Origin: Tilletia caries
Taxonomy: Eukaryota > Basidiomycota > Exobasidiomycetes > Tilletiales > Tilletiaceae
NCBI GenBank assembly: GCA_032718865.1
Contig: JALUTQ010000030.1
Span: forward strand, 186,001 to 250,000
DNA length: 64,000 nt
Direction: 5' to 3'
In this document: piece after piece, positions 26,601-37,061 of the stretch
Layout of the letters: the number at the start of each line of letters is the position of its first letter
Position numbering within the stretch: position 1 is the stretch's first letter
Made by a program: the position numbers and the translations under genes
The notes under the pieces: model-generated
Seen by the model: the letters and a program-made list of their open reading frames with translations, nothing else
Told to the model about the DNA's origin: nothing
Databases searched by the model: none

Positions 26601-29192
26601 GTGGGAACGGGAACGACGGCGGCGGGAGACGACGTAGCGTCGTTGCCATTGCTAGTGGTGCCTGTTCCTTGCCACAGCTGTCGTCGTCGTTCAGCCGCGG
26701 CTAGGGCATCTCGATGATATTTTTCTTGAATTCGAGGTTTGGACACCTTGTTTGTCTGTGATGATGTTGATGTTGATGTTGCTGTCGATGGGGCAGTGCT
26801 GGGGCTTGACGATATCGTCCGTGCAGCAGCTTTGGATCTCGAAGTCGTCCGCTTTGAACCCTCTTCTTCCTCCTTGAGAGCCTGCCCACCCAGTTGCACT
26901 TCTTCCGACGTCCCACCAGGCAACACCCCAACCTGCGCCTGCGTCTGCGTCTGTGTCCGCCTCTCCAGCGCAGCCAACCGCTTCGCATTCACAGTCGGCA
27001 ACCGCCGCAACCCGCCCGAACTTCCCCCTTCCTTCGGCAGCTGAGAAGGTGCGACGATGCCACCAATGGGCGTCTGTTCGTGCTGGCTGGACGGATCGCT
27101 CCGCGACGCTGGGGGTGCCACCTGATCTTGCTGAGTGGTGGTCAACGACGATGATGGTGTGCCGGGAGGCCCACTATCGGGCCCTTGGAAGCGTCGTTGC
27201 AGAAAGGCACCAGCGTCGACGCTGAAGACGCCCCGTAGGGCGGGTACCGACGTCTCTCCAGCCTGAGGAGGCGCAGCATTGTCGGCCTGTGTTACGGACT
27301 GGGCCTCCTCAGACGCAGTCGCAGTTCCAGTGGCTGCTGGTTTCGGACCTGTTAGAAGCGGATCAACTTCGGTGCTGGGGGAGGGATGCTCGACCGTCGT
27401 AGATGATTCCGCAGGCGCTGAGTGGACCGCGTGGTCAGCCGCGCCAACATGTGGCGTCTCGACTATATGCTTTGCTTCATTGAGCGCCGGTCTAGCATCT
27501 CCCGCATCAGCATCTTCACCCGCATCAACATACACATCTCCAACAACAGCGTCCGAGTCCTGCGCCACCAGCCCAGGTTCATCAGCCTCCCGGGCGCCTG
27601 GGGTAGAGCCGAGAGCAGGAGCAGACTTAGCCGCTCTGCGAGTCGTCTCCCTTGCGATCCGATCGGGTAGGTCGAGTCCGTTCCGAATGTCATCCTCCCA
27701 CGCACGGCGTGCGGACGAGACACTCCCATCGTCCGACCCGGACCCGGACCCGATCCCATCATCCTCCTCCTCGTCGTTGTCCTGGACCCTCAGCTGAGGT
27801 CCAGCAGTAGAGGGTGCAAACCCCGGCCCGCCATCTTCATCCTCACTAACAAAAGCCGGGGGCGGACTACTAGGCACACTCCACCTGGCCCGATATCCCT
27901 CCCACGCGCGCTCGAGCTCGCGTTCTTCCTGCTGCTGCTGCTCGTTCATCGTCGGATCGGGTGGGCGGAGAGGTGGTGGTGGTGTCGGGGGTGTTCGTGG
28001 ACGGGTGGAGTAGGGCCCTGTGGGGAAGGGTGGGGGTGGGTAGGTGGGTGTGTCGTCGAGGGGTTGGGGGGAGGGTGGGGTGTTGTCGAGTACGGCGGTG
28101 GGGTTTGGCTCTGCGTTTTCGACTAAGGTAAATGGGTTTGAGCTGTTCGTCTGTGTGAGTGCCGATACATGCGGCGGAGGCGCGGCTCTGGCGCGACTAC
28201 TCCCAGAAGGCCGAGGGAGCATTGGATCCTCATCGGAGCCCTCGCCCAGCATCTCCCGATACAAGTCGTACGGCCGAACTTCAGTCTGTGAGGCCAGCTC
28301 CGACGCCGCAGCGGACGCCCTACTCTGGGTTGTCCGCCGTCTGCTGGGCTGTGTAGACGATTCGGCTGCGTATGCAGGAGCGGCGTGCTGTGTGAGGGAC
28401 GAGGATTCTGCGGAAGCCGATCTCGCTGCGACTGCTGTTGACGGAGTGACGGGCCGAGTTGAGGAAGGGCCGGCGGTAGCAGAAGCAGAAGCGGAGGCAA
28501 CGACTGTGACTGTGGTGTTCAGATTAGAGGAGCTACTAATGCGCCTGGTAGGCCGTGGCCGGCTACTTGTGGCTTCCTCTCCCAAGCTGCGTGCCGCAGG
28601 CGATGCCCGTCCCGAGGAAGGCCCGGAAGCGGAAGGCCCTGCCCCTGCTGCTGCAGGATGGAGTAGAGAGGTATCAGAGCGACCGGCAAGGGCTGATGCT
28701 GCGACGTGTGCCTGGTTTGCCTTGCGCTTCTTGATCTTGGCCTTCTTGTCCTTGGAAGCCTGCTTCTGTGCGCGCATGTTGTCCGGCGCGGTGAGAGTGG
28801 CGAGGGAGGGTGCTGTGGCGAGGTAGAGTCCTGTCGAGGGGGAGGAGGAGGTACCTTGACCCGGGGTGGAACCGGGAGCGAGGACGCCTGTGTATCGATG
28901 TCCTGATGGGAGGAGATGCTGGCTTGCGCGTGTACTGCTGGGGCCGAGAGCGTGTTCGTATGCGGCGTGTCCGAGTGCTTGTACGTGTGTAGCTGTGCGG
29001 GTGCCTGTCCTGGCTGCTGCGTTTGCGATGCGGACCGCATCTGGACAGGAGACGGGAGCGTAATGGGTCAGTGGCTTGTTGGTGTCTGAGCAGGCGATCG
29101 CATCGCATCGCATCGCATCGCAGACAGCGCTTACCTCTGCGGACCTCTCTCGCATCGAGGGAATACTGCTGAGGAGGAGCAGCGGGCGCCAT
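23642..29192 (-). CDS. very large disordered RING-H2 protein
   Basis: Two exons (29192-29135, 29040-23642) give 1818 residues. The only recognisable domain is a C-terminal RING-H2 (residues ~1770-1810): CGICLAQF, PCWHVYHRVC, LCPSCRKD, with all eight zinc ligands present, so an E3 ubiquitin ligase role is likely. The rest is low-complexity Ser/Pro/Ala/Glu-rich sequence with acidic patches and many polyproline stretches, typical of a scaffold. A short basic stretch follows the N-terminus (KDKKAKIKKRKANQ). Splicing out the first intron gives a clean N-terminus MAPAAPPQQYSLDAREVRR; without it, the frame would start inside a GCATC repeat. I do not recognise an orthologous named gene. Divergent from ARP3 by 284 bases. 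Confidence 0.8.
29041..29134 (-). repeat. intron 1 of the RING-H2 gene with (GCATC)n repeat
   Basis: The intron has a GTAAGC donor and CAG acceptor and contains five to six tandem GCATC/CGATG units at about 29,096-29,123. The repeat keeps a frame open, which makes an unspliced N-terminus look coding. Confidence 0.7.
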
Positions 29193-29476
29193 CGCTCACT
29201 TGCGAAGTCACTCCCTGTGTGGTGAAGTGTATGCTGTGTGCAAGTGGGAGTGGGAGAGAGAGGTGGACGGGGGAATGCGGTGTGCTGTTGCTATGCGGCT
29301 GACCACTTCCCCCTCGCCGTCATCACCGCCGCTGCCGTCGCCGTCGCCGCGGTCGCAGCCAGTCCCCGTGCACACACGAACACGAGCAGCTCGACGTTCT
29401 GCATACACTACACTCCCCACTCTCACTCTACATCCTCGCTCGCTCTGCCTCGCTCTGCCTCGCCCCTCTGCCCAGG

Positions 29477-31322
29477 ATGTCGGTGTGTGTGATGGACAAC
29501 GGGACCGGCTACACCAAGCTCGGGTACGCCGGCAACTCCGAACCCTCCTTCGTCTTCCCAACCGTGATCGCAACCAGGTCAGGCCCCGGCGGCGGCGTCT
29601 CCTCCGGCGGCAGCACATCCGGCGGTGCTCGTCCAGGGGTACCCTCCAAGCCAGCGGGACTCGGCGCGTCCGGATCCCTCGCTTCCAAGCGCGGCATTGA
29701 CGATCTCGACTTCTTCATTGGGGATGAGGCCATTGCTAATAGCAAGACCTATCAGGTCGATGGGCCTATTAAGCATGGCCTTGTCGAGAATTGGGATTGG
29801 ATGGAGCGATTCTGGGAGGCCTCTATCTTCAAGTACCTCCGCGCAGAGCCAGAGGACCACTACTTCATGCTCGTCAGTCCCCTCCTCCTTACCTCTCTCT
29901 CTCTCTCTCGCTGACTGACTTGTTCACACACAGACCGAACCGCCGCTCAACCCACCGGAGAACCGAGAGATGACAGCCGAGGTCATGTTCGAGTCCTTCA
30001 ACATCAAGGGCCTCTACATCGCCGTACAAGCCGTGCTCGCCCTCGCCGCATCCTGGTCCTCCAACAAGGTCACCGACCGCACCCTGACCGGAACCGTGAT
30101 CGACTCCGGCGACGGTGTCACACACGTCATCCCAGTCGTGCGTTATCCTGTCCTCCCCTTAATCCCTCTATCATTCTTTCCCGCTGACCCTTTTTTTTTT
30201 CACGTAGGCCGAAGGCTATGTCATCGGCAGCGCCATCAAACACATCCCCATCGCCGGACGCGACATCACCTACTTCGTCCAGCAACTCCTCCGCGAGCGC
30301 GGCGAGGCCGCCAACATCCCACCAGAGGATTCCCGCCGCGTCGCCGAGAAGATCAAGGAGGACTACTCGTACGTGTGCCAGGACATCGTCAGGGAGTTTA
30401 GGAGGTTCGACGAGGATCCGTACAAGTACTTTGCACGGTTCGATGGCGAGCATACTGTCACGGGTCGGAAATACTCGGTCGATGTCGGATACGAGCGTTT
30501 CCTCGCGCCTGAAATCTTCTTCAACCCAGAAATCGCTTCATCCGACTTCCTCACCCCACTCCCCGAAGTAGTCGACACCGTCATCCAGCAAAGTCCGATC
30601 GACGTCCGTCGCGGGCTGTACAAGGTCAGTTGTCCGCCAAAACGGGTGTCACAAAATCAGTTGGATTTTTACTGATCTCCCCCCCCCTTCTGTTTTTGTG
30701 TAAACGTGCAGAACATCGTCCTGTCAGGAGGATCGACCATGTTCCAGCACTTCGGCAGCCGACTGCGTAAAGACCTCCGAGCTATCGTCGACGCGCGTCT
30801 TGCAGCCAGCGAGACGGCCTCCGGAAGTCTGATGCGAAGTTCAGGACTGGAAGTTAGTGAGTATTAGCAATGCGTCCCTGTGAAGTTCCCTCAGTAGGGA
30901 TGAATTGCTCATCGGGTCTCCTTCCCCTTTTACAGATGTCATTTCTCACAAGATGCAGCGATATGCAGTCTGGTACGGTGGTTCGTTGGTGAGTTCAGCA
31001 CCCACCCAGCGCTCGCTCACCCTTCCTGGGCCAGATTTGACACAGCTGGACACACAAATACTCTTCGTTTTCTCTTCCACCAGCTCGGCTCATTGCCCGA
31101 CTTCAAAAACTTCTGCTACACCAAAGCCGACTACGACGAGCATGGTCCGAGCATTGTGAGTTCTTTCCTCCCCTCCTCCCCCCCCCCCCTGGCAACCCTT
31201 CTCTCGAATGTTGCTACCAAGTCCAGCTCTAAATACTCCTTCCTCCTCCTCCCATCACCCTTACTCACTTCCACTGCCCCCCTCAGGTCCGCAAATTCTC
31301 GGTATTCGCAGGCAGTGTCTGA
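29477..31322 (+). CDS. ARP3: actin-related protein 3
   Basis: Seven exons (29477-29872, 29934-30137, 30208-30624, 30712-30856, 30936-30988, 31084-31155, 31287-31322) total 1323 nt, giving 440 residues, the usual Arp3 size. Arp3 is one of the two actin-related subunits that form the barbed-end template in the Arp2/3 complex. Seen here: [15 protein letters not shown] (phosphate loop 1), [46 protein letters not shown] (phosphate loop 2), [18 protein letters not shown], and the C-terminal [12 protein letters not shown] Gly/Ser-rich insert of about 35 residues follows FPTVIATR, somewhat longer than in many Arp3 proteins. Start chosen by homology to the MDNGTG block. Confidence 0.96.
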
Positions 31323-32122
31323 TCACCGCGTTCCAGAACGCGAGTCGGGAATGAGGCCTCAACTTTTCTCTTTTTTGGACATGTCGACTCTCTGCGCGCG
31401 CGCGTGGAGGCAGAAAATCAATTCATTCGGAGGGATTCCAGGTTGGGCGTGAGCGTGAGCGTGACGAGATGTCTTCAGCCTGGAGGGAGGAAGGATGGAT
31501 GGATGGAAGGAGCGGGATTGTAATATAGGAGTCGGGATTGGGGGGATTGTTCCTCGCTCGTGCTCAGGACAATTCTGGGAGACGACAACCTGCAAGTGTG
31601 CCTGGCCCTCACTACTGCCTCCCCACTGATTACTGATCAGTCAGCCCACATTCAAATGATGGTACGATAGGAACAGTCAGTTCAAGATTTCAGATGTTTC
31701 ATTGCAAGATGTTCGTTGAGATTGGATCCCAGTAACGCGGGGGGAGAGAGAAAATTGGCGATGAGAGCGGGTGGGGCCACGGGACTCCGTATATGTACTG
31801 GCGGAAAGAGGTGTGTGTGTACCGGATCGTGTGCCTCGACTTTGTCGTGGTGGGTGACTGCTGGGTTATGTATGCTTTGCTGGGGTTGGGGAATATGGTA
31901 TCATTTTCTTTTTTCTCCGGCAGAGTGACGCTTGACGCTTGACGCTTGACGACGACGACGACGGGGACGAGGAACACCACGTTTCGCGTTTGGATAGATG
32001 TGACGTGGGAATGGGAAGAGGTCGAGCAGGGAGAGTTTTCCTATAAGAAAGTTTTTTTGTGGTGGTCGTCGTCCCTGGGTCCCTCCGTTTCCCTCCCTCC
32101 CTATGGACCGTCGTCCGCCTCC
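31323..32122. other. convergent 3' region ARP3 / acidic protein
   Basis: 0.8 kb between convergent genes, with no coding signal recognised. It includes (GAC)n/(TTGACGC)n short tandem repeats at about 31,926-31,965, probably 3' UTRs. Confidence 0.5.
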
Positions 32123-33988
32123 TCAAAACCCATCCAAAGCACCACCACCCATCCCATTCTCCAACAAGAAATCCCGCCGACACGCAAACGCGCTCTCCGA
32201 TCCGCGCCGGCTCCGGCTCTGGCTCTGGCTCTCCGCCGACCCACTCAAACAGCGGACCTTCTTCTTCTTCTTCTGCGTTCCAGTACCACCGTCACTTCCG
32301 CTGGCGCTGCTGTTCCGGCTGATGTAGAGTGACCGGTCCTTCTCGGGCGACGAGCCGGGACTCGTCTGTTGTTGTTCTTGTGGTGCCGTCATCATTGATG
32401 ATGATGACGACGATCCGCCAAGGTCGATGTCGTCGGCACTACATCTAGGGAACCCAAACTCGGAGAACGAGGCATGTATCGAGTGCTCCTCCTCGCCGCC
32501 AACAGCCCTGATCGGCGGCGTCGCACCATCACCATCAACATCGCCATCCTCGTCAGAGCCGTCATACCGCCGACAGGCAGTCGACATCGGGAGGAACGTC
32601 TTGCTGAGCACCTTGGTGGTAAATGCACACCGACCGCTGCCGCTGCCGCTGCCGTCCTCGTCCGCCGAGGATTCCTCACTCGACGACGAGGGCTGGTGGA
32701 AGGGAAACGAGCTGGGCCTACCCTCGACACTGCTCCCGCTCCCGCACAACGTCGAGGAAAGGTCCGACGAGCTCGGGTTGTCGCCGTCGCCGTCGTTCTC
32801 AAGGTCGACGGCGGCCAGCGCCATCACCACCACCTGCTCATCGTCATCATCATGTGCAGCCGAGGAGGATACGGTCTCGACGGCGGTGACGACGGCGGAA
32901 GGAGGAGCAGGGATGATAAGATCATCACCCTCAAAGGAGGAGTAATACGAGGACGACGCCGACGACGACGTCGTCGAACCACCGACGACAAAGTTCCTCA
33001 TCCACCGAGCCCCAAACTCAAGCTTGCGACGCAACATCGCCCGCTCCACCTCGCTCGAGCACGGTACGTTGATGCTCGTGTAAAATGACGACGACGACGA
33101 CGTCTCATTCTTCTCTTGGCCCAGTGCCGAGTAGCTGGCGGTGGACGAGGCTGCGGAGGAGGAGTCCGAGTCGTAGAAGACACTGCTGGCGGCACTGCTT
33201 CCCGACGTCGCTTCGCTGTACGAAGTCAGACCAGGGCTGATAGCTTGCTCCAGCTCGGGACTGCGGCTGACGGGGAACAAGGCGAGGGGCCTGTCCGTTG
33301 CCGTTGCAGTTGCCGCTCTTGGCGTGGTGGAGAGCGCAGCATCTGTCTCCTCCTCCTCCTCCTCGACATCCGCAGCATCTTCACCGTCGTCGTCGTCACT
33401 GTCGAGTTCGGGACTGATACTGCCACCCCTCGGCGGCAGACTCACGTCCAGATCACCGCCTTTCCCCTGGGTAGACTCGATCGGGGTGCGGTCGTAGTCT
33501 TTGCCCGAGTGGGTGAACGCAGCGGCAGGAGGCTTGCTATCGAAGCGGACCGCCCGATGATTCCGCCCACCGCATGTGGATGCTGTGACCGACTTGGATC
33601 GGAGCGCAGTCAGGCCCAGCACATGTGCCGGTCGGTGCGGAGCCGAGGGCGAGCGCTTGAGACAGGACGGTTTGGGAGACATGCTCTCGCTGCTGAAGGA
33701 TCCGTTTCGAGAGCCGGAAGAAGAGGCACAGGCGGGAGATGCGTTCTTGGAGACGCAGACTACGGTGGCCCTGAGGAACTCTTCCTCGCTCTTGCGTCGC
33801 CAGAAGGCGGGACGGAGGATGGTGACCTCAGCATCGGACGGGATGCCGAGGGAGTTTGCTAAGTCTGGGTCGACGGCGGCTGCCTCCTCGGCGTCGGTGA
33901 GGGGAAGAGCGACGACCGTGGTCGTTGGGCTGATGTCGGCCGAGGATGTCTGGTCGACGGGTGACATCATGAGGTGAGATCGGAACAT
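32123..33988 (-). CDS. disordered Ser/acid-rich protein with RVxF-like motif
   Basis: Single open frame of 621 residues. No globular domain was recognised. Features in order: an N-terminal region with LGIPSDAEVTILRPAFWRRK, a central RAVRF (fits the RVxF consensus for docking to protein phosphatase 1) followed by GKDYDRTPIES, then acidic Asp/Glu runs, several Ser-rich segments and a basic C-terminus (KKKKKVRCL, RRGSESAF). The motif pair resembles fungal proteins with a conserved 'VRF...DYDRxP' box, which I only vaguely recognise. A regulatory or phosphatase-targeting role is an inference. Codon use and the length of the frame support a real gene. Confidence 0.6.
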   Translation of the reverse strand: MFRSHLMMSPVDQTSSADISPTTTVVALPLTDAEEAAAVDPDLANSLGIPSDAEVTILRPAFWRRKSEEEFLRATVVCVSKNASPACASSSGSRNGSFSSESMSPKPSCLKRSPSAPHRPAHVLGLTALRSKSVTASTCGGRNHRAVRFDSKPPAAAFTHSGKDYDRTPIESTQGKGGDLDVSLPPRGGSISPELDSDDDDGEDAADVEEEEEETDAALSTTPRAATATATDRPLALFPVSRSPELEQAISPGLTSYSEATSGSSAASSVFYDSDSSSAASSTASYSALGQEKNETSSSSSFYTSINVPCSSEVERAMLRRKLEFGARWMRNFVVGGSTTSSSASSSYYSSFEGDDLIIPAPPSAVVTAVETVSSSAAHDDDDEQVVVMALAAVDLENDGDGDNPSSSDLSSTLCGSGSSVEGRPSSFPFHQPSSSSEESSADEDGSGSGSGRCAFTTKVLSKTFLPMSTACRRYDGSDEDGDVDGDGATPPIRAVGGEEEHSIHASFSEFGFPRCSADDIDLGGSSSSSSMMTAPQEQQQTSPGSSPEKDRSLYISRNSSASGSDGGTGTQKKKKKVRCLSGSAESQSQSRSRRGSESAFACRRDFLLENGMGGGALDGF

Positions 33989-34788
33989 TGGTTGGGGAAA
34001 AAAAAAGTGGAAGGAGAAGGGTCCTTTTTTGTGTTGTGGATGGAGAAAGCACAGTAACGTGAAGGGATCCCGGGCCGGCCGAGGAGAAAGGGAAGATAGG
34101 GTGGTGCAGAAGGGGCGCTGAAAAGAGGAATGGGTGAAGAAGGCGTCGAGTTATTGTCTGCGACTGCGACCTCTTGCGGGTGTGGGTGTGGGTGTTGGCC
34201 AATGGGAAAATCGACCTGGTATTGATTGAGATGCCGAGAGGGTAGACTGATGGGTCTGATTTTGACCTTGGAGTCGCAAGGAATTTGGAGGGGGGGTCGA
34301 AGAGAATATGTAGTTGGGTGTGGGTTGTTGACGTTGTACGAAAAGTTGCTGAGCTGTTGCGCTGCTCTTTGGCACCGCTTAGATGTGGGGATTCATGGTC
34401 GAGAGGACTCGCGGGGGGGGTGAGAGGTCGAGTCGGGGTATGAAGCGAGTACGGCTGCCTATGTAGGATGAAGTTCAGATTGCGATGAGGACTGGAGAGG
34501 GAGTGGATGTATGCGGTCTGTGTGGATTACTCACGACTCGGGTTGTTGGGTGGTGGTATATATGTATGGACTGAGCGGGCTGTGAGTGGAGTGTGTCTGA
34601 GGAACACGAACCCCGTGTAGCTCCTTGCCTCCGTGTGCCGTTTGTCTCTGGCGTGTGTATGCTCTGGATGACGCTGCGCTTGGATGGCTGCCTGGATGGC
34701 CTGGGGGAGAGTCGTCGTCGTGAACAAGAAAGAGAGAGGGCGAGGGAAAAAGGGAAATAAAAGCAAGGAGGCACGCAGGCAAGCAGAG

Positions 34789-34830
34789 CAAGGCAAAGCA
34801 AAGCAAAGCAAAGCAAAGCAAAGCAAAGCA
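34789..34830. repeat. (AAAGC)n microsatellite
   Basis: About eight tandem AAAGC units, preceded by related AAGGC/AGAGC units, in an intergenic stretch. Confidence 0.85.
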
Positions 34831-35803
34831 GCGTGACGCGATCCTCCGATTTTCATCTCATTTGACACGCGAGCCAGTCTCGCAAACAGCACGCCCGTAC
34901 AGCCTACAGCCCCCGCTCTTCCGCGACCACACTCCCCAAGTGCCTCATGCACATCCATGCGCGTCGCTGCAGACTCCGGCGTTCATCCGTTCCTTATGCT
35001 AACTGCTGTCCAAAAACACGAGTCTCCCTCAAAGTGGTCATCGGCTACACCGCCGAGTCTCGTGCCTTGTTCCTTATGGGGGTTCTTAGCCCACCCACCC
35101 ACGGCCTAAACCTCTTGGATCATGGCAATCTGCCCGACAGGCGAGCTCGAATGGGAGAGTTCCAACTTGCAAGGTGCAAGCCTGGGCAAGTCAGAGGGAA
35201 TGGGATCATGGGCTGAGGGCGTTGAGGGCATGTTAGCCGTAAGTCAAACGGGGTATGCATTTCTCATCGCTCACCCAGAGGCCAGCGGGGGAATGCATTT
35301 CACGACATGTTGACATGTCGAAGCGCGCGTCGATGTCATTCATGCCAAATGTCATGTTGCACACGCATGTCACGCGTCTCGCAACGCGCATACATGCACG
35401 AGGAGAAGGAGGGAGGAAGGGAGTGAGCAGGGATCAAGCGGGTCAGCAGCAGCAGCCGCTGTCGGGGAGGAGAAGCAGGACTGACGGGTTTCTGCAAATG
35501 TTGCCAGAGATGAGGCCGTCGACAGCCAGAGCCCAGAAGGAGACAAACTTGCGACCAGGGCGTTGAGTGACAGGTTGAGCGTTGAGACGTGAGCAAATTG
35601 GGGCAGTTCTGGCGTCAGGCACAGTGCAGAGAGTTGATGAAGCGACACGAGTGGAAGGCGGAAGTCAGTGATGGAGGCGGGCTGAGACGCATTCCATTTC
35701 CGGCCACGGCAACGCGAACTACTCTCAGCCGCACCTCATCAATGATCCCATCACTGATAACACATAGCGTCGCCTCTTCCCCCCTTGTAACCCCCCGCAA
35801 AGG

Positions 35804-35813
35804 GCATAAAACG
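35804..35813 (+). promoter_or_regulatory. TATA-like element of 96-residue secreted protein gene
   Basis: GCATAAAACG about 125 bases upstream of the ATG at 35,936, followed by a C/T-rich leader. Confidence 0.45.
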
Positions 35814-35935
35814 GCCGCTTCGGTCGCTGCCTGACCCAGTTCAGCGCTCCCTCCTTAACTTCAGCACCTCAACGGTCCACTTCCGCTACCTTCACTACCT
35901 CAATACCCACCTTCACCCACCAAACTCTAGCAGTC

Positions 35936-36409
35936 ATGAAGTTCTCCATCGCTCTCGTCTTCGCTTCTTTGGCCCTCATTGCCATCGTCCCCGGAGTGCA
36001 CTCGTCGTTAAGTGACGCCAGGGCCGTGAGTCACCAACTCTTCATCCACTCCATGGCCCCGAACATCACCTGGTTGAATCGCTCACCCATCTTTATGGCC
36101 TTACAGAATCGCAGGGAATGTGGCGGCGGCGGAGGATGTGGTTGGACTGTCGATCAGGTACGCGATCATCTAAGGTCAACCGGTGATCGATAGCACATGA
36201 CTGACGTATCCACCCTTCCCTTTTCGCTCATTGAAACCTTGTCCTCAATTCTCACCTAGAAAACTGGCGCGGCAATCGACTGCCAGACTCTTTGCGGTGA
36301 CGAAGGCGAAGCCGAAAGTGCCTGCGGCATCTCTTGCACCCAGTGCCACGACAGGTGCTGCCCTTCCTCGAACCAGTGCTGCCCCAAGTTCAACAGATCA
36401 TGCTATTGA
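35936..36409 (+). CDS. secreted 12-cysteine protein
   Basis: Three exons (35936-36025, 36107-36157, 36260-36409) give 96 residues. The signal peptide is residues 1-23 (LVFASLALIAIVPGVHS). The mature part has 12 Cys: RRECGGGGGCGW, then DCQTLCGDEG, SACGISCTQCHDRCC, NQCCPKFNRSCY. This resembles small cysteine-knot-like or effector-like secreted proteins, but the spacing differs from the 72-80 residue family nearby, so homology is not claimed. No known domain recognised. It lies about 650 bases upstream of a chitinase on the same strand. The 36.5-36.95 kb DNA downstream of it is repeated, inverted, at the right end of the window. Confidence 0.75.
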
Positions 36410-36505
36410 AGAGGGACTTATTTCGTCGGTCCGCACCCTATGACACGGCTCCCGCACGCATGGTCCCAAAGTTCGGCAACCGCTTCACCCTTGCGAGCGA
36501 ACGCG

Positions 36506-36949
36506 CTCCGAATACGCTTCCAGGCCCCACTCAACCTCGAGCATCGCTTGTGTCCGTCCTTTTTCGCCTTGTGACTTGGCACAGGCACTCGCGTAACAAG
36601 CAATCCCTCCACCTCGTTCTCCCCCCTTCTGCTTCTATCCGTCGCCGTCACCTCCCCATCTCTCAGATCCTTCAATAATGCACATCTTGTTCGTGCTAAG
36701 ATCGGCCCATCGCCGCGTGCTGTTTGACAACGAGAAGTGAAAGGAGTACCTCAGCAAACCGCTTCGGCTTGTTGTATGGAAGTGTAGGCCTTTCTCGCTC
36801 GCTCTCCTTCCTCTGTAATAGCGACTAGGATCAGGGCTGCAGGGGACCCCGCCAGTGGAGGATCGGTCAACACTCTGCGCGCTCTGTCGGTCGGAAAAGA
36901 AACGGGACAGGAAGGTGTGCGACTCTTCAGCCCGTCATTGGAGGGGGAT
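36506..36949. repeat. duplicated segment: intact (unoccupied) form of the copy B integration site
   Basis: The reverse complement of 36,506-36,918 is found at 63,587-64,000 and continues past the window. The reverse complement of 36,919-36,949 is found at 53,129-53,159. Between these two parts the second locus contains the ~10.4-kb copy B block; here the parts are contiguous. No gene is recognised within the segment; it lies between the secreted 12-Cys gene and the chitinase. Confidence 0.9.
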
Positions 36950-37061
36950 AATATCCCCCCCCTCCTTCCTCCCTTCTTCCCCCCTCCTTTTTCTAGAGAA
37001 GAGCCTGTTGCTCGTCCGTCTGTCCCCTCCCATCCTCCTGGAGCACTTCACAGTTCCGACC

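Larger units (their letters stand above)
33989..35935. other. 1.9-kb intergenic region with AAAGC repeat
   Basis: No domain-bearing frame was found. It contains a pentanucleotide (AAAGC/GCTTT)n tract at about 34,789-34,830 of roughly eight units, plus GA-rich and G-run sequence. It presumably holds the upstream regions of the 33,988 gene and the 35,936 gene. Confidence 0.5.

Noticed and set aside
26739..28826. Long plus-strand open frames opposite the RING-H2 gene
   Set aside because: They mirror the low-complexity minus-strand gene and show no domain or splice structure.
34789..34830. Telomere- or centromere-like array
   Set aside because: The AAAGC tract is only about 40 bases and isolated; it is a simple microsatellite.
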